Part shown: piece by piece, positions 24,808 to 33,598 of the stretch
Layout: the number at the start of each line of letters is the position of its first letter
Position numbering within the stretch: the first letter of the stretch is position 1
Assembly (NCBI RefSeq): GCF_000445995.2
Contig: NC_022080.4
Location: 160,001-216,000, forward strand
Origin: Geobacillus genomosp. 3
GTDB lineage: Bacteria > Bacillota > Bacilli > Bacillales > Anoxybacillaceae
Direction: 5' to 3'
DNA: 56,000 bases
Notes under the pieces: model-generated
Database searches by the model: none
What the model was told of the DNA's origin: nothing
The model's input: only the letters and a program-made list of their open reading frames with translations
Program-made: the position numbers and the translations under genes

Positions 24808-25939
24808 GTTTTTAAAAGAAAATGTTCGTAAATTTGTGAAGGAAGTCGTTGAGCCGGTGGCGATGGACATTGAAGAAAACGACCAAATTCCAGAAGACAT
24901 TATTGAAAAATCGAAAGACATGGGGCTGTTCGGCTTAAGCATTCCTGAAGAGTACGGAGGCCTTGGTTTGTCGATGGTCGACAAATGCGCCATTTACGAA
25001 GAGCTCGGCAAAACGCATAACGGCTACACCACATTAATCGGCGCCCATACTGGCATCGGCACGGTCGGCATCGTCGAGCTCGGCACTGAAGAACAAAAGC
25101 GGCGCTACTTGCCGAAAATGGCGACAGGCGAATGGATCGGCGCCTTCGCTTTAACCGAGCCGAGCGCCGGCTCAAACGCTGCCGCTTTGAAAACGACCGC
25201 CGTCCGCAAAGGTGACCGCTATATCATTAACGGCTCGAAGCATTACATCACCAATGCGATTGACGCCCACGTATTTACGGTGATGGCGGTCACCGATCCG
25301 TCGAAAGGCCCGAAAGGCATTACGTCGTTTATCGTGGAAAAAGATTTCCCCGGCTTTATCGTCGGTAATGTCGAGCGGAAAATGGGACTGCGCGGATCGC
25401 ATTCGGCCGAGCTGTTTTTTGACAACTTGGAAGTGCCGGTCGAAAACGTGCTCGGAAAAGAAGGCGAAGGGTATGTCAACGCTCTCAAAATCCTTGCCAA
25501 CGGCCGCGCGGGTCTCGCCGCCCGCAATCTCGGCTCCTGCATCCGTCTGCTCGAATACTGCATGGAATACGCCGAACAGCGCGAGCAGTTCGGCAAGCCG
25601 ATCATTGAGCAGCAAGCGATCCAGCATATGCTCGCAGAGATGAGCATGTTGATTGAAGTGCTGCGCTCTACCGTCTACCGCGTCGCCTGGATGGTCGACC
25701 AAAAGATGCGTGTCGTTAAAGAAGCGGCCATTGCCAAACTGTTCGGCTCGGAAGTGTACAACAAAATCGCCGATCTTGCCGTGCAAATCCACGGCGGCCT
25801 CGGCTACATGAAAGATTACCCGATCGAACGCTATTTCCGCGATGCCCGCATCACGAAAATTTACGAAGGCACTTCGGAAATCCAACGCAACATCATCGCG
25901 AGCGAACTGCGGAGAGAATACGGAAAAGTGCGGGTATAA
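24779..25939 (+). CDS. Acyl-CoA dehydrogenase
   Basis: 386 residues from ATG 24779, with GGGAGGGG 6 nt upstream; the longer frame from 24716 overlaps the regulator. Complete ACAD fold: N-terminal [23 protein letters not shown]-binding [38 protein letters not shown], and the catalytic base Glu in [18 protein letters not shown]. It oxidises an acyl-CoA to the 2,3-enoyl-CoA with electron-transfer flavoprotein; chain length is not readable from sequence. It resembles the short/medium-chain group. It was probably controlled by the neighbouring sigma-54 activator, now inactive. Strong bidirectional terminator follows. Confidence 0.93.
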   Translation: MDFTLPAEIEFLKENVRKFVKEVVEPVAMDIEENDQIPEDIIEKSKDMGLFGLSIPEEYGGLGLSMVDKCAIYEELGKTHNGYTTLIGAHTGIGTVGIVELGTEEQKRRYLPKMATGEWIGAFALTEPSAGSNAAALKTTAVRKGDRYIINGSKHYITNAIDAHVFTVMAVTDPSKGPKGITSFIVEKDFPGFIVGNVERKMGLRGSHSAELFFDNLEVPVENVLGKEGEGYVNALKILANGRAGLAARNLGSCIRLLEYCMEYAEQREQFGKPIIEQQAIQHMLAEMSMLIEVLRSTVYRVAWMVDQKMRVVKEAAIAKLFGSEVYNKIADLAVQIHGGLGYMKDYPIERYFRDARITKIYEGTSEIQRNIIASELRREYGKVRV

Positions 25940-25942
25940 ACG

Positions 25943-25996
25943 AGAAGGGCTGACCCAAAACGCACTCGCGTTTTGGGCCAGCCCCCTTCTTTTTTG
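25943..25996. terminator. Bidirectional terminator between acyl-CoA dehydrogenase and DoxX gene
   Basis: About 20-bp stem: AGAAGGGCTG-A-CCCAAAACGC with GCGTTTTGGG-C-CAGCCC, short ACTC loop, tail CTTCTTTTTT. Confidence 0.85.
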
Positions 25997-26001
25997 TCCT
26001 T

Positions 26002-26403
26002 TTATCTTCGTACGCGTTGGACTACGGCTTCTAACGACCAAAGCCGGCTGCCGTTTAGCCACAAATAAATCGACATAGCGAGCAAAGCGAGATTGAATTC
26101 ATAGCCTGTTTCCCGGCCGTTGCCAAGCAAGCCGGCGTCTGTTTTGGCGGTGGCGATCGCCCCGATCATGATGATGGCAAACGCCGCCGCAATCGGGCGC
26201 GTGCCAAGGCCGAGCATCATCGCCCAGCCGCCGGCAAGCTCCACAATCGTCACGATGTAGGCGAGCGGGCCAGGAAGCCCCATCGCCGCAAACGAATCCG
26301 CCGCTTCCTCAAGCCCCCGCTGCCATTTCACCCAGCCATGGGCGAAAAAGATGAACCCGGTGACGATCCGCAGCAGAAAGGCGCCTAGTTCACGGGAATG
26401 CAT
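26002..26403 (-). CDS. DoxX-family membrane protein
   Basis: 133 residues from ATG 26403, 9 nt after AAGGAGG; the longer frame to 26442 is not needed. Four membrane helices with the DoxX pattern FLLRIVTGFIFFAHGWVKWQ, VTIVELAGGWAMMLGLGTRP and ATAKTDAGLLGNGRETGYEF. It aligns along its length with CatD at 13497 (both contain ELxGGxAxxLGLGTR, GLLGNGRETGYE-like segments), so it is a paralogue of the quinone-locus protein. It stands alone here. Function unknown; DoxX proteins are linked to thiol and electrophile stress. Confidence 0.85.
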   Translation of the reverse strand: MHSRELGAFLLRIVTGFIFFAHGWVKWQRGLEEAADSFAAMGLPGPLAYIVTIVELAGGWAMMLGLGTRPIAAAFAIIMIGAIATAKTDAGLLGNGRETGYEFNLALLAMSIYLWLNGSRLWSLEAVVQRVRR

Positions 26404-26541
26404 CGGTTTCTTCCTCCTTGTCCAGACAGCATGGTAGTACAATGTATGCGGGCGGGTCCGCTCCCATGCCTTTCGTTAGCCATTTGACTGTCCATGGGCT
26501 ACAATGGAGGGGAAGCGCGTCAAAAGTAGAGGAGGATGGCC

Positions 26542-27249
26542 ATGAAAATTGAAGTATGGTCCGATTTTGTCTGCCCGTTTTGCTATATCGGCAAACGCCG
26601 ATTGGAACAGGCGCTCGAGCAGTTTCCGCACCGGGAAAACGTCGAGATTGTCTTTCGCAGCTTTGAGTTGGATCCGAATGCGAAAAAAGAAACGCCCTTG
26701 ACGATTCATGAAATCATCGCCAACAAATACGGCATTTCGCTCGAAGAAGCGAAGCGGGCGAACGCCGATATCGGCCGGCAGGCGGAGGCGGTCGGCTTGA
26801 CGTTCCGCTTTGAAACGATGAAGCCGACGAATACGTTTGACGCCCACCGGTTGGCGCAATACGCCAAGGAAAAAGGGAAGCTGAACGACATGGTGGAACG
26901 ACTGTTTTATGCGTATTTTACGGAGTCGAAGTTCATTAGCGACCGCGATGTGTTGCTTGCGCTCGCCGAAGCGGCCGGGCTTGACCGGACGGAAGCCGAA
27001 GAGGTGTTGGCCGGCAGCCGTTACACAGAAGAGGTGCGCCGCGATGAGGAAGAAGCGGCGGCGTTGGGCGTCCGCGGTGTGCCGTTTTTCGTTCTAAACC
27101 GGAAGTATGCCGTCTCCGGCGCTCAGCCGGTGGAGGTGTTCCGCCAGGCGCTTGAGAAAGTATGGGAGGAAGAACAACAAACTTCCCCGCTGCAGCCGCT
27201 GGCGACCGACCAAGGCGGGACGTGCACCGACGAAGGGTGCTCGATTTAA
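26542..27249 (+). CDS. DsbA-family oxidoreductase, FrnE-like (YwbO-like)
   Basis: 235 residues from ATG 26542, 6 nt after GAGGAGG (the ATG at 26536 abuts it). Thioredoxin-fold start MKIEVWSDFVCPFCYIGKRR with redox motif Cys11-Pro-Phe-Cys14, helical insertion, and the cis-Pro loop GVRGVPFFVLNRKYAVSGAQ. No signal peptide, so cytoplasmic. The C-terminus carries two more Cys (GGTCTDEGCSI), seen in several FrnE-like proteins. FrnE of Deinococcus is a disulfide isomerase involved in oxidative stress; B. subtilis YwbO is the nearest relative I recall. Single gene with its own terminator. Confidence 0.85.
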   Translation: MKIEVWSDFVCPFCYIGKRRLEQALEQFPHRENVEIVFRSFELDPNAKKETPLTIHEIIANKYGISLEEAKRANADIGRQAEAVGLTFRFETMKPTNTFDAHRLAQYAKEKGKLNDMVERLFYAYFTESKFISDRDVLLALAEAAGLDRTEAEEVLAGSRYTEEVRRDEEEAAALGVRGVPFFVLNRKYAVSGAQPVEVFRQALEKVWEEEQQTSPLQPLATDQGGTCTDEGCSI

Positions 27250-27266
27250 GAGGAGAAATCAAAAGG

Positions 27267-27303
27267 AAAAGCCGGTTAGGGATGCCTAGCCGGCTTTTTT
27301 TTC
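27267..27303 (+). terminator. Terminator after the FrnE-like gene
   Basis: 14-bp stem AAAAGCCGGTTAGG (27267-27280) / CCTAGCCGGCTTTT (27285-27298), 4-nt loop, TTTTTT tail. It is symmetric and may also serve the converging DinB gene. Confidence 0.85.
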
Positions 27304-27335
27304 GAAGCCTCATAATGAAACAAAGGGGAAGAAGA

Positions 27336-27800
27336 TTAGCCCCGTTTCACAAACAGCGGCAAGTCTGTATGCCCCATGCCGCGGACGTAGACGAACAGCT
27401 GGCCTTTATGATGAATTTCGTGGTCCATCGCCATCTGCAAAAACTGCTTGGCCGGAATTTGGACGCCGAAGATGGAGGTCAAATCGAGCATCCGGTCGAA
27501 ATCGTCATCGCTCATCGATTCGATGAGCTGCTTCGTTTTTTCCGTATACGTTTCCGCCAGCTTGGCCAAATTCGTCTCGGGATCCTCGATTTTTTGCCCA
27601 AACAGCGCCGGATCGCCGTGTTTGGCCGCATTGGCGAAGCTGTAAAAGCTAAACAGCATATGCGTCGCCAACTGCTTCGCTGGCATTGACGTCGGCGTCG
27701 GTTTGTAACCATAGTGCGCTTCATCGATTTTGTTGATCAGTTCCAACGTGACATGACGGTGCGAAAGGAAATATTGCACCCATTGTTGTGCGCGGGACAT
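27336..27800 (-). CDS. DinB/YfiT-like putative metal-dependent protein
   Basis: 154 residues from ATG 27800, with AGGAGAG upstream. Four-helix bundle of the DinB superfamily. The three metal-binding His are in QLATHMLFSF (about residue 45) and MAMDHEIHHKGQLFVYVRGMG (about 128-132), the latter being the family signature. Some relatives are bacillithiol S-transferases; others have no known activity. The protein is small and soluble. It stands alone, converging on the FrnE-like gene across a shared terminator. Confidence 0.8.
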   Translation of the reverse strand: MSRAQQWVQYFLSHRHVTLELINKIDEAHYGYKPTPTSMPAKQLATHMLFSFYSFANAAKHGDPALFGQKIEDPETNLAKLAETYTEKTKQLIESMSDDDFDRMLDLTSIFGVQIPAKQFLQMAMDHEIHHKGQLFVYVRGMGHTDLPLFVKRG

Positions 27801-28169
27801 CGTGATCACTCTCCTCTCGGTCAACGATCCTTTTCCATTGTATCACAATAAAACCATGTCTCATAAATAATGCGCTTTCTTCGCGAACAGTATGGTCACG
27901 GAAGTGCTGTATAAATAGCGAAAAAAGGACAGGGGCGAATGTTCATAATAGAACATGAGCAAGATTTAGGAGCATATAAAAGGATTTTGGATGATATGCT
28001 AGCAATTTGGAAGAAACAGAATCATTTGCTAGCAAACGAATTCATATCCGACGTTATCGAATTTTAAGAATTGATATGCAATTTGATCAACGGCTAAAAC
28101 GATTGTTACAATGTTTGCTGTACCCTATTTTACTCATTTTTTCCTTAATCATACTAGAAAAGGAGGACG
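27801..28169 (+). other. Intergenic region upstream of the ehu operon
   Basis: AT-rich, no supported gene. It contains two copies of the palindrome TGCTAGCA (27997-28004 and 28027-28034) exactly 30 nt apart, about three helical turns, and the predicted ehu promoter at 28083-28112. The 77-codon frame from 28007 has no ribosome site and runs into ehuB out of frame. Confidence 0.5.
28083..28112 (+). promoter_or_regulatory. Possible promoter of ehuBCDA
   Basis: TTGATC (28083-28088), 18-nt spacer, TACAAT (28107-28112). The paired TGCTAGCA sites lie 50-85 nt upstream and may be regulator sites. Confidence 0.5.
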
Positions 28170-29042
28170 ATGTTGGTGAAAAGGATAGGGGTAACGGTGT
28201 TGTTGCTTATGCTTGCTTTAGTTGGGTGCAGTTCGTCTGATACGGCGGGATCGGGTGACAGTCGACTCGAAGAGCTCCGGGAAAAAGGAGTGGTGTATGT
28301 GGGATTTGCGAATGAAAAACCGTATGCTTATGAGGAAAATGGTGAATTAAAAGGAGAAGCAGTCGATATTGCGAAAGAGATTTTTCAACAACTGGGGATT
28401 GAAAGAATCGAAGGTCGGCTTGCAGAGTTTAATGAGCTAATACCGGGGTTGAATGCTGGCAAATTTGATGTCATCACGGCAGGAATGGCGATTTTGCCAA
28501 ACCGGTGTGAACGAGTCGATTTTGCGGAGCCGGAATATCAAGTCGGCGATGCGTTAGTTGTGAAAAAAGGGAACCCGAAAAATCTCCATAGCTATGAAGA
28601 TATTGCCAAGCAGCCGGATACGAAAATTGCAGTTATGTCAGCTTCGATGGAAGTGGATTATTTAAAACAATCCGGTGTGAAAGATGAACAAATCGTGCTT
28701 GTTCCTGATATTCCTGCGGTTATGGATGCTGTGAAAACCGGACGGGCGGATGCGGCGACAGGAACTCAGTTGACGATGAAAAACGCGCTGCAGTCAGCAG
28801 GTGAAGAAGGACTAGAACTAGTCAGCGATTTCAAGCAGCCTGATGTGGAAGGGATCCCAAGCTACGGAGCAGCTGTTTTCCGTCAGGATGATGATGAGTT
28901 AAGAGAGGCGTACAACAAAGAGCTGCAAAAATTGAAGGAGTCAGGGGAATTGCTGAATATTTTGCAAAAGAATGGATTCGGGGAGGAAAATCTTCCGGGG
29001 GATATGACGACGGCGCAATTGTGCGGAAACGCCACGCAGTAA
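28170..29042 (+). CDS. ehuB: Ectoine/hydroxyectoine-type ABC transporter substrate-binding lipoprotein
   Basis: 290 residues from ATG 28170 (AAGGAGG upstream; in-frame TTG 28173 or GTG 28176 have better spacing). Signal with lipobox LVGC-SSS. Amino-acid-binding (SBP type 3) fold: GVVYVGFANEKPYAYEENGE, then AVDIAKEIFQQLGI, NAGKFDVITAGMAILPNRCE, GRADAATGTQLTM. The ending GFGEENLPGDMTTAQLC is characteristic of EhuB. Aromatic residues that form the ectoine cage cannot be placed with certainty. The order binding protein, permease, permease, ATPase is the ehuBCDA layout. Likely imports a compatible solute for osmoprotection or nutrition. Base composition is more AT-rich than neighbouring genes. Confidence 0.85.
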   Translation: MLVKRIGVTVLLLMLALVGCSSSDTAGSGDSRLEELREKGVVYVGFANEKPYAYEENGELKGEAVDIAKEIFQQLGIERIEGRLAEFNELIPGLNAGKFDVITAGMAILPNRCERVDFAEPEYQVGDALVVKKGNPKNLHSYEDIAKQPDTKIAVMSASMEVDYLKQSGVKDEQIVLVPDIPAVMDAVKTGRADAATGTQLTMKNALQSAGEEGLELVSDFKQPDVEGIPSYGAAVFRQDDDELREAYNKELQKLKESGELLNILQKNGFGEENLPGDMTTAQLCGNATQ

Positions 29043-29083
29043 ACATCATCAAATGATTTTAACATAGGAAAGGGTGAGCGGTT

Positions 29084-29770
29084 ATTTCCGTTCAAGACAT
29101 TGTCGATGTGTTTCAAGTTCTTTCTAAAGGGATTCAAACGACTTTGCTTCTGTTACTGACTTCCGCCGTGTTGGCGTTCATCATTGCGGTGATGGCCGGG
29201 CTGGGAAGGCTGGCTAAATCCCGTTGGATCCGGTGGACTATTAGGGTGTATGTGGAATTTTTTCGCGGCACTTCGTTGGTCGTGCAGCTATTTTGGGTGT
29301 ATTATGCCTTACCCATGCTTGCACAGGCGCTTCCGTTTTTGCCGCCGCTAAACCTCTCATCATTTTGGGCGGGAGTCATTGCCATTTCGCTGAACTACGG
29401 TGCGTATGCGTCTGAGACGGTCCGTAGTTGCATCTTAGCCGTTGACCGCGGGCAGCATGAGGCAGCGATTGCTCTCAATATGACCCGTTTTCAGCGAATG
29501 AGGTTGATCATTCTGCCTCAGGCCGTGCGGATGATGCTCCCTGATTTTGGGAACAACTTTATTCAAATGTTAAAATCGACTTCTCTCGTTTCACTTATCG
29601 GGCTGACCGATATTACATATGCAGGGATGGTTTTCCGCAACAATCATATTGACCTTGGCATTCTTACTTTCGCTATGATGCTCATATTCTATTTCTTATT
29701 GGCGCTTCCGTTTATTTGGATGACCCGGCGGGCGGAACAGTCGGTATCGAGAGGGGTGGCAAGCCGATGA
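29084..29770 (+). CDS. ehuC: Ectoine-type ABC transporter permease EhuC
   Basis: About 220-228 residues. HisM-type amino-acid permease with five membrane helices: GIQTTLLLLLTSAVLAFIIA, VEFFRGTSLVVQLFWVYYAL, the EAA loop EAAIALNMTRFQRMRLIILP and FIQMLKSTSLVSLIGLTDIT. The start is unusual. GTG 29108 has no ribosome site and gives a short N-terminus (MFQVLSKG). A good site, AGGAAAGGG, lies 9 nt before an in-frame ATT at 29084, which would begin ISVQDIVDVFQVLSKG, a normal length for this family. No ATG, GTG or TTG lies between. I list the ATT start as preferred but unproven. Confidence 0.85.
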   Translation: MSVQDIVDVFQVLSKGIQTTLLLLLTSAVLAFIIAVMAGLGRLAKSRWIRWTIRVYVEFFRGTSLVVQLFWVYYALPMLAQALPFLPPLNLSSFWAGVIAISLNYGAYASETVRSCILAVDRGQHEAAIALNMTRFQRMRLIILPQAVRMMLPDFGNNFIQMLKSTSLVSLIGLTDITYAGMVFRNNHIDLGILTFAMMLIFYFLLALPFIWMTRRAEQSVSRGVASR

Positions 29771-30480
29771 TATGGGATTGGAATGTGGCGAAAGATGTAT
29801 TCCCATTGATTTTTCAAGCGATGTGGTTGACGTTAGGCCTCACATTAGCTTGCTATGCCGTTTCATTAATTCTCGGAATCGGATGGATACTGCTGCGGCG
29901 GATACCGTGGGCATGGTGCAGATGGGCAGTCACCGCGGTGATGGAGTTTATCCGTTCGACCCCTCCGCTTGTCCAATTGTACTTTTTGTTTTATGCTTGG
30001 CCGCTTGTTCCGCACGTCGGGGTGACGTTATCTCCTGTTGCAGCAGCGATCATCGGGCTAGGGGTGCATTACAGCACATATACAGCTGAGGTGTACCGTT
30101 CTGGCATTGATGCCGTTGATAAAGGGCAGTGGGAGGCAGCTGTTGCATTGAATTTTTCCCGGGTGCGTACATGGACGAAAATTATTTTGCCGCAGGCGAT
30201 TCCTCCTATCATCCCTATGCTTGGAAATTACTTAATTATTATGTTCAAAGAGATTCCGACTACCGCCTCGATTGGGGTGATGGGGATGATGTTGACGGCG
30301 AAAATGTATGGGGCGCAACATTGGGTATATCTCGAACCGTTCACGATCGTTGCCTTTTTCTTCTTGGTGATGAGCTATCCATCTTCTTTGTTGATTCAGT
30401 ACCTTGAAAAGAAAATGAATCGACGGCTGGATAAAAAGGAAATATTGCGTCAACAGAAACAGAAGGGAGTGATTGCATAA
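29767..30480 (+). CDS. ehuD: Ectoine-type ABC transporter permease EhuD
   Basis: 237 residues from ATG 29767, overlapping the ehuC stop (ATGA), with GGGGTGG upstream. Second HisM-type permease: MEFIRSTPPLVQLYFLFYAW, EAAVALNFSRVRTWTKIILP (EAA loop) and MFKEIPTTASIGVMGMMLTA. The C-terminus is basic (KKMNRRLDKKEILRQQ). It pairs with EhuC to form the channel. Translational coupling with ehuC and direct abutment to ehuA support one operon. Confidence 0.88.
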   Translation: MIWDWNVAKDVFPLIFQAMWLTLGLTLACYAVSLILGIGWILLRRIPWAWCRWAVTAVMEFIRSTPPLVQLYFLFYAWPLVPHVGVTLSPVAAAIIGLGVHYSTYTAEVYRSGIDAVDKGQWEAAVALNFSRVRTWTKIILPQAIPPIIPMLGNYLIIMFKEIPTTASIGVMGMMLTAKMYGAQHWVYLEPFTIVAFFFLVMSYPSSLLIQYLEKKMNRRLDKKEILRQQKQKGVIA

Positions 30481-31251
30481 ATGAAAACGATGGTGCGTTA
30501 CAAGGATGTCCGAAAATCGTTTGGAAAAACGGAAGTGTTAAAAGGGATTAATCTGGAGATTGCCGAGGGGGAGAAAGTAGCATTAATCGGCCCAAGCGGT
30601 TCAGGCAAGACAACGTTAATCCGCATGTTAATGACGTTAGAACAACCGACATCTGGCTTCATTGAAGTAGATGGAACACCGTTATGGCATATGAACATCG
30701 ACGGGCGGGTTATACCCGCCAATGAAAGGCATTTGCGGCATGTCAGAAAGAATATAGGGATGGTCTTTCAACACTTTAATTTGTTCCCGCATATGACAGT
30801 GCTTGAAAATTGTACTGTTGCACCCATTCATGTACTTGGATTGTCTAAGCAGGAGGCAAAGGAACGGGCCGTAACAATGCTCGAGAAAGTAAAGCTCGGC
30901 GATAAGTTGGATGTTTATCCTGCACAATTATCCGGGGGACAAAAGCAACGGGTGGCGATGGCAAGAGCGCTAGTCATGCGCCCAAAAGTGATGCTCTTTG
31001 ATGAGGTGACCTCTGCGTTAGACCCAGAGCTGGTCGGCGAGGTATTGGAAGTGATTCGCGAACTGGCACACGAAGGGAAAATGACGATGATGTTGGTCAC
31101 TCATGAGATGGAGTTTGCCCGGGAGGTCGCTGATCGCATCGTGTTTTTAGACAATGGCTATATTGTGGAAGAAGGGTCACCTGAACAAATTTTTGCACGT
31201 TCTAAAAACAAGCGATTGAAGCAATTTTTAAGCCGGTTTCGTGTCAGCTAA
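30481..31251 (+). CDS. ehuA: Ectoine-type ABC transporter ATPase EhuA
   Basis: 256 residues from ATG 30481, directly after the ehuD stop, with GAAGGGAG in the end of ehuD. All ABC motifs: Walker [11 protein letters not shown]-loop [10 protein letters not shown], signature [15 protein letters not shown], Walker [13 protein letters not shown], His in LVTHEMEFA. GlnQ/HisP-type polar amino-acid ATPase; the inserted segment [19 protein letters not shown] is typical of EhuA. It powers the EhuCD channel. No convincing hairpin terminator was found between this gene and the amidase gene 107 nt downstream. Confidence 0.9.
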   Translation: MKTMVRYKDVRKSFGKTEVLKGINLEIAEGEKVALIGPSGSGKTTLIRMLMTLEQPTSGFIEVDGTPLWHMNIDGRVIPANERHLRHVRKNIGMVFQHFNLFPHMTVLENCTVAPIHVLGLSKQEAKERAVTMLEKVKLGDKLDVYPAQLSGGQKQRVAMARALVMRPKVMLFDEVTSALDPELVGEVLEVIRELAHEGKMTMMLVTHEMEFAREVADRIVFLDNGYIVEEGSPEQIFARSKNKRLKQFLSRFRVS

Positions 31252-31357
31252 ACTGTGCACGTGTTCGTTCATGTAGGCATTTGCCGGTTTCCTTTTGGTG
31301 CCATCGCTTATATGATATAGTAACGGCGAAGCGATGATCACCAATAGGAGGATAGAT

Positions 31358-32104
31358 ATGCCCAAAATTTTCATCGACCCCGGCCACGGGGGAATAGATA
31401 CCGGCGCAGTCGGCAACGGGCTGCAGGAGAAAGATATTACGTTATCGATTGCACTTGAGATGCGCCGCCTGCTGCAAAGTGAGTATGAAGGGGTTTTGAT
31501 CCAGCTGAGCCGCATGAGCGATGAAACGGTGTCGCTTGAGGAACGGACGAACCGAGCCAACCGTTGGGGGGCTGATGTTTATGTGTCCATCCACGTGAAT
31601 GCGGGCGGTGGCACGGGATATGAGGATTACATTTACCATGAGTTGTCGAGAAATTCCCGAACGGCCCGCATTCGCGATGTGCTGCATGAAGAAATCATCC
31701 GGGCGACGCGATTTCGCGACCGCGGCAAAAAAGAAGCGAATTTCCATGTGCTAAGGGAAACGACAATGCCTGCCGTGTTGACGGAAAACGGGTTTATCGA
31801 CCATAAGGAGGACGCGGAAAAGCTAGCTGACCCCAATTTTTTACGGACGATTGCCCGCGGCCATGTGAACGGCCTTGAGCGAGCGCTCGGATTGCGGAAG
31901 AAACCGAATGCCCCGAACAATCCTCCGCCAAGCAGGCCGGATGAGGGGGACGGGCGGGCGCCAAGCGGAAGCTATTTGACGCGCGTCATCGTTGACGGGA
32001 CGCAAGTCGGGGCGTTTGCCGAGCCGGACAATGTGTTGCGCCAAGTTGAGCATTATTTAGGAAAAGCGGAGCGAATTGTGCTTGAGAAGGTCGAGGATGA
32101 ATAG
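31358..32104 (+). CDS. Sporulation N-acetylmuramoyl-L-alanine amidase, CwlC-like
   Basis: 248 residues from ATG 31358, preceded by ATAGGAGG. Amidase_3 domain (1-178): MPKIFIDPGHGGIDTGAVGN with zinc His, Glu in NGLQEKDITL, SIHVNAGGGTGYE with second zinc His, and catalytic Glu in AVLTENGFID. A Pro/Asn linker (PNAPNNPPPSRPDEG) leads to one SPOR-like module (TRVIVDGTQVGAFAEPDN). B. subtilis CwlC, which lyses the mother cell, has the same domain but two such repeats, so this form is shortened. A region upstream (GATATAGTA at about 31317) weakly resembles a sigma-K -10. Confidence 0.88.
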   Translation: MPKIFIDPGHGGIDTGAVGNGLQEKDITLSIALEMRRLLQSEYEGVLIQLSRMSDETVSLEERTNRANRWGADVYVSIHVNAGGGTGYEDYIYHELSRNSRTARIRDVLHEEIIRATRFRDRGKKEANFHVLRETTMPAVLTENGFIDHKEDAEKLADPNFLRTIARGHVNGLERALGLRKKPNAPNNPPPSRPDEGDGRAPSGSYLTRVIVDGTQVGAFAEPDNVLRQVEHYLGKAERIVLEKVEDE

Positions 32105-32107
32105 ACA

Positions 32108-32142
32108 CGCCTGCCTGGTGTCAGCCCAGGCAGGCGTTTTTT
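32108..32142 (+). terminator. Terminator after the cwlC-like gene
   Basis: 11-bp stem CGCCTGCCTGG (32108-32118) / CCAGGCAGGCG (32126-32136), TTTTTT tail. Confidence 0.85.
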
Positions 32143-32229
32143 CGTTCATACGTCCTAATCAAAACGCCGCTTCCTTCACTCTCTATATGTCATATGAGTA
32201 TAGCAACAAACAAAGGGAGGAGGAAGGCG

Positions 32230-33558
32230 ATGTTTGGTTATTCGATCGTGCAGCTCGCCCGCCGTCATGCGAGACGGCTTGACCGTCCGCTCCGTCATAA
32301 GCTTGTGAATATGTATAAACCAATGACGCGCATGCCGTGCATTTTTCACCGCTGGATAGAGCGATGGCTACGCAAATGGAAAACCGTTTCCGTTTTGATC
32401 GAGGTTGAAGACAGCGAGGGCGTTGAGGCGTTAGTCAAGGCGGAGCGGGATCATTTCCGCATGAAAATGCACCACCATTTCCGCCATGTCCCGATTTATA
32501 GCGCGCGGGTGACACCGGCGGCGCTTGAGCAGCTGCTCGAGCATCCGAAAGTGAAAAAAGTATACCTCAACCGGCAAGTGAAGGCGCTGTTAAACAATGC
32601 AGTGCCATCGGCACAGGCGAAACATGTGGCTGTCAACGGGACGGAATTAAGCGGCAAAGGGGTGACGATCGCCATTGTCGACACAGGCATTTACCCGCAC
32701 CCGGATTTAGAAGGAAGGATTACCGCCTTTGTCGATTTTGTCAATGGACGCACGGCGCCGTATGATGACAACGGGCATGGTACGCATTGCGCCGGCGATG
32801 CGGCGGGAAATGGGCGCATGTCGGACGGGCTGTACGCCGGGCCGGCGTACGAGGCGAACGTTGTTGGCGTGAAAGTGCTCGACCGTTCGGGGAGCGGGAC
32901 GTTGGAAACGATTATGCGTGGCATTGAATGGTGCCTTGATTACAACGAGCAAAACCCGGCGGGGCGGATCAACATTATTTCATTATCGCTCGGTGGGGAG
33001 CCGCAGCCGTTTCCGACCGAAAATGACGACCCGCTCGTGCAGGTGGCGGAGCGGGCGTGGGAGCACGGCATTGTCGTCTGCGCGGCAGCGGGGAATGAAG
33101 GGCCAAGTTACGGCACGATTGCCAGCCCGGGCATTAGCGACCGCATCATTACAGTGGGAGCCCTTGATGACCGCGATACGGCGGCGACACGCACAGATGA
33201 TGAGGTGGCCCCGTTTTCGAGCCGGGGGCCGACCGAGTATGGAGTGGCAAAACCGGATCTCGTCGTTCCAGGGGTCAACATTATATCGCTTCGCGCCCCA
33301 CGCTCATTTCTTGACAAGCTGAATAAGCAAAGCCGGGTCGGTGATCATTATATATCGATGTCCGGCACGTCGATGGCGACGCCGATTTGCGCCGGCATTG
33401 TCGCCTTAATGCTCGAGGCGAGACCGGGGGCAACGCCGGATGAAGTTAAGCAGGCGTTAAAAGACGGCGCCGATTTATGGAAAGGACGCGACCCGAACGT
33501 CTACGGAGCCGGCTATGTCAACGCCAAACGCGCTGTGGAGCTTCTGCTGCAGCGCTAG
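32230..33558 (+). CDS. aprX: Subtilisin-family intracellular serine protease AprX
   Basis: 442 residues from ATG 32230, identical in length to B. subtilis AprX, with GGGAGGAGGAAGG upstream. The start MFGYSIVQLARRHARRLDRP is characteristic. After an N-terminal inhibitor-like region (about 50-120) the peptidase S8 domain carries the triad: Asp151 in IAIVDTGIYPHPD, His183 in NGHGTHCAG, and Ser in SMSGTSMATP (about 384), plus the oxyanion Asn in AAAGNEGPSYG. There is no signal peptide, in agreement with an intracellular or non-classically released enzyme. Expressed in late growth in B. subtilis. Single gene followed by a bidirectional terminator. Confidence 0.95.
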   Translation: MFGYSIVQLARRHARRLDRPLRHKLVNMYKPMTRMPCIFHRWIERWLRKWKTVSVLIEVEDSEGVEALVKAERDHFRMKMHHHFRHVPIYSARVTPAALEQLLEHPKVKKVYLNRQVKALLNNAVPSAQAKHVAVNGTELSGKGVTIAIVDTGIYPHPDLEGRITAFVDFVNGRTAPYDDNGHGTHCAGDAAGNGRMSDGLYAGPAYEANVVGVKVLDRSGSGTLETIMRGIEWCLDYNEQNPAGRINIISLSLGGEPQPFPTENDDPLVQVAERAWEHGIVVCAAAGNEGPSYGTIASPGISDRIITVGALDDRDTAATRTDDEVAPFSSRGPTEYGVAKPDLVVPGVNIISLRAPRSFLDKLNKQSRVGDHYISMSGTSMATPICAGIVALMLEARPGATPDEVKQALKDGADLWKGRDPNVYGAGYVNAKRAVELLLQR

Positions 33559-33565
33559 AAAAAAA

Positions 33566-33598
33566 GAGGGAAGCGCTTATGGTGCGCTTCCCTCTTCA
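33566..33598. terminator. Bidirectional terminator between aprX and ltaS
   Basis: 11-bp stem GAGGGAAGCGC (33566-33576) / GCGCTTCCCTC (33584-33594). The minus strand has an AAAAAAA template (33559-33565), giving a U-run for ltaS; the ltaS stop codon lies inside the hairpin. Confidence 0.75.

Noticed and set aside
28007..28240. 77-codon frame upstream of and overlapping ehuB
   Set aside because: No ribosome site, and it runs out of frame into the ehuB signal peptide.
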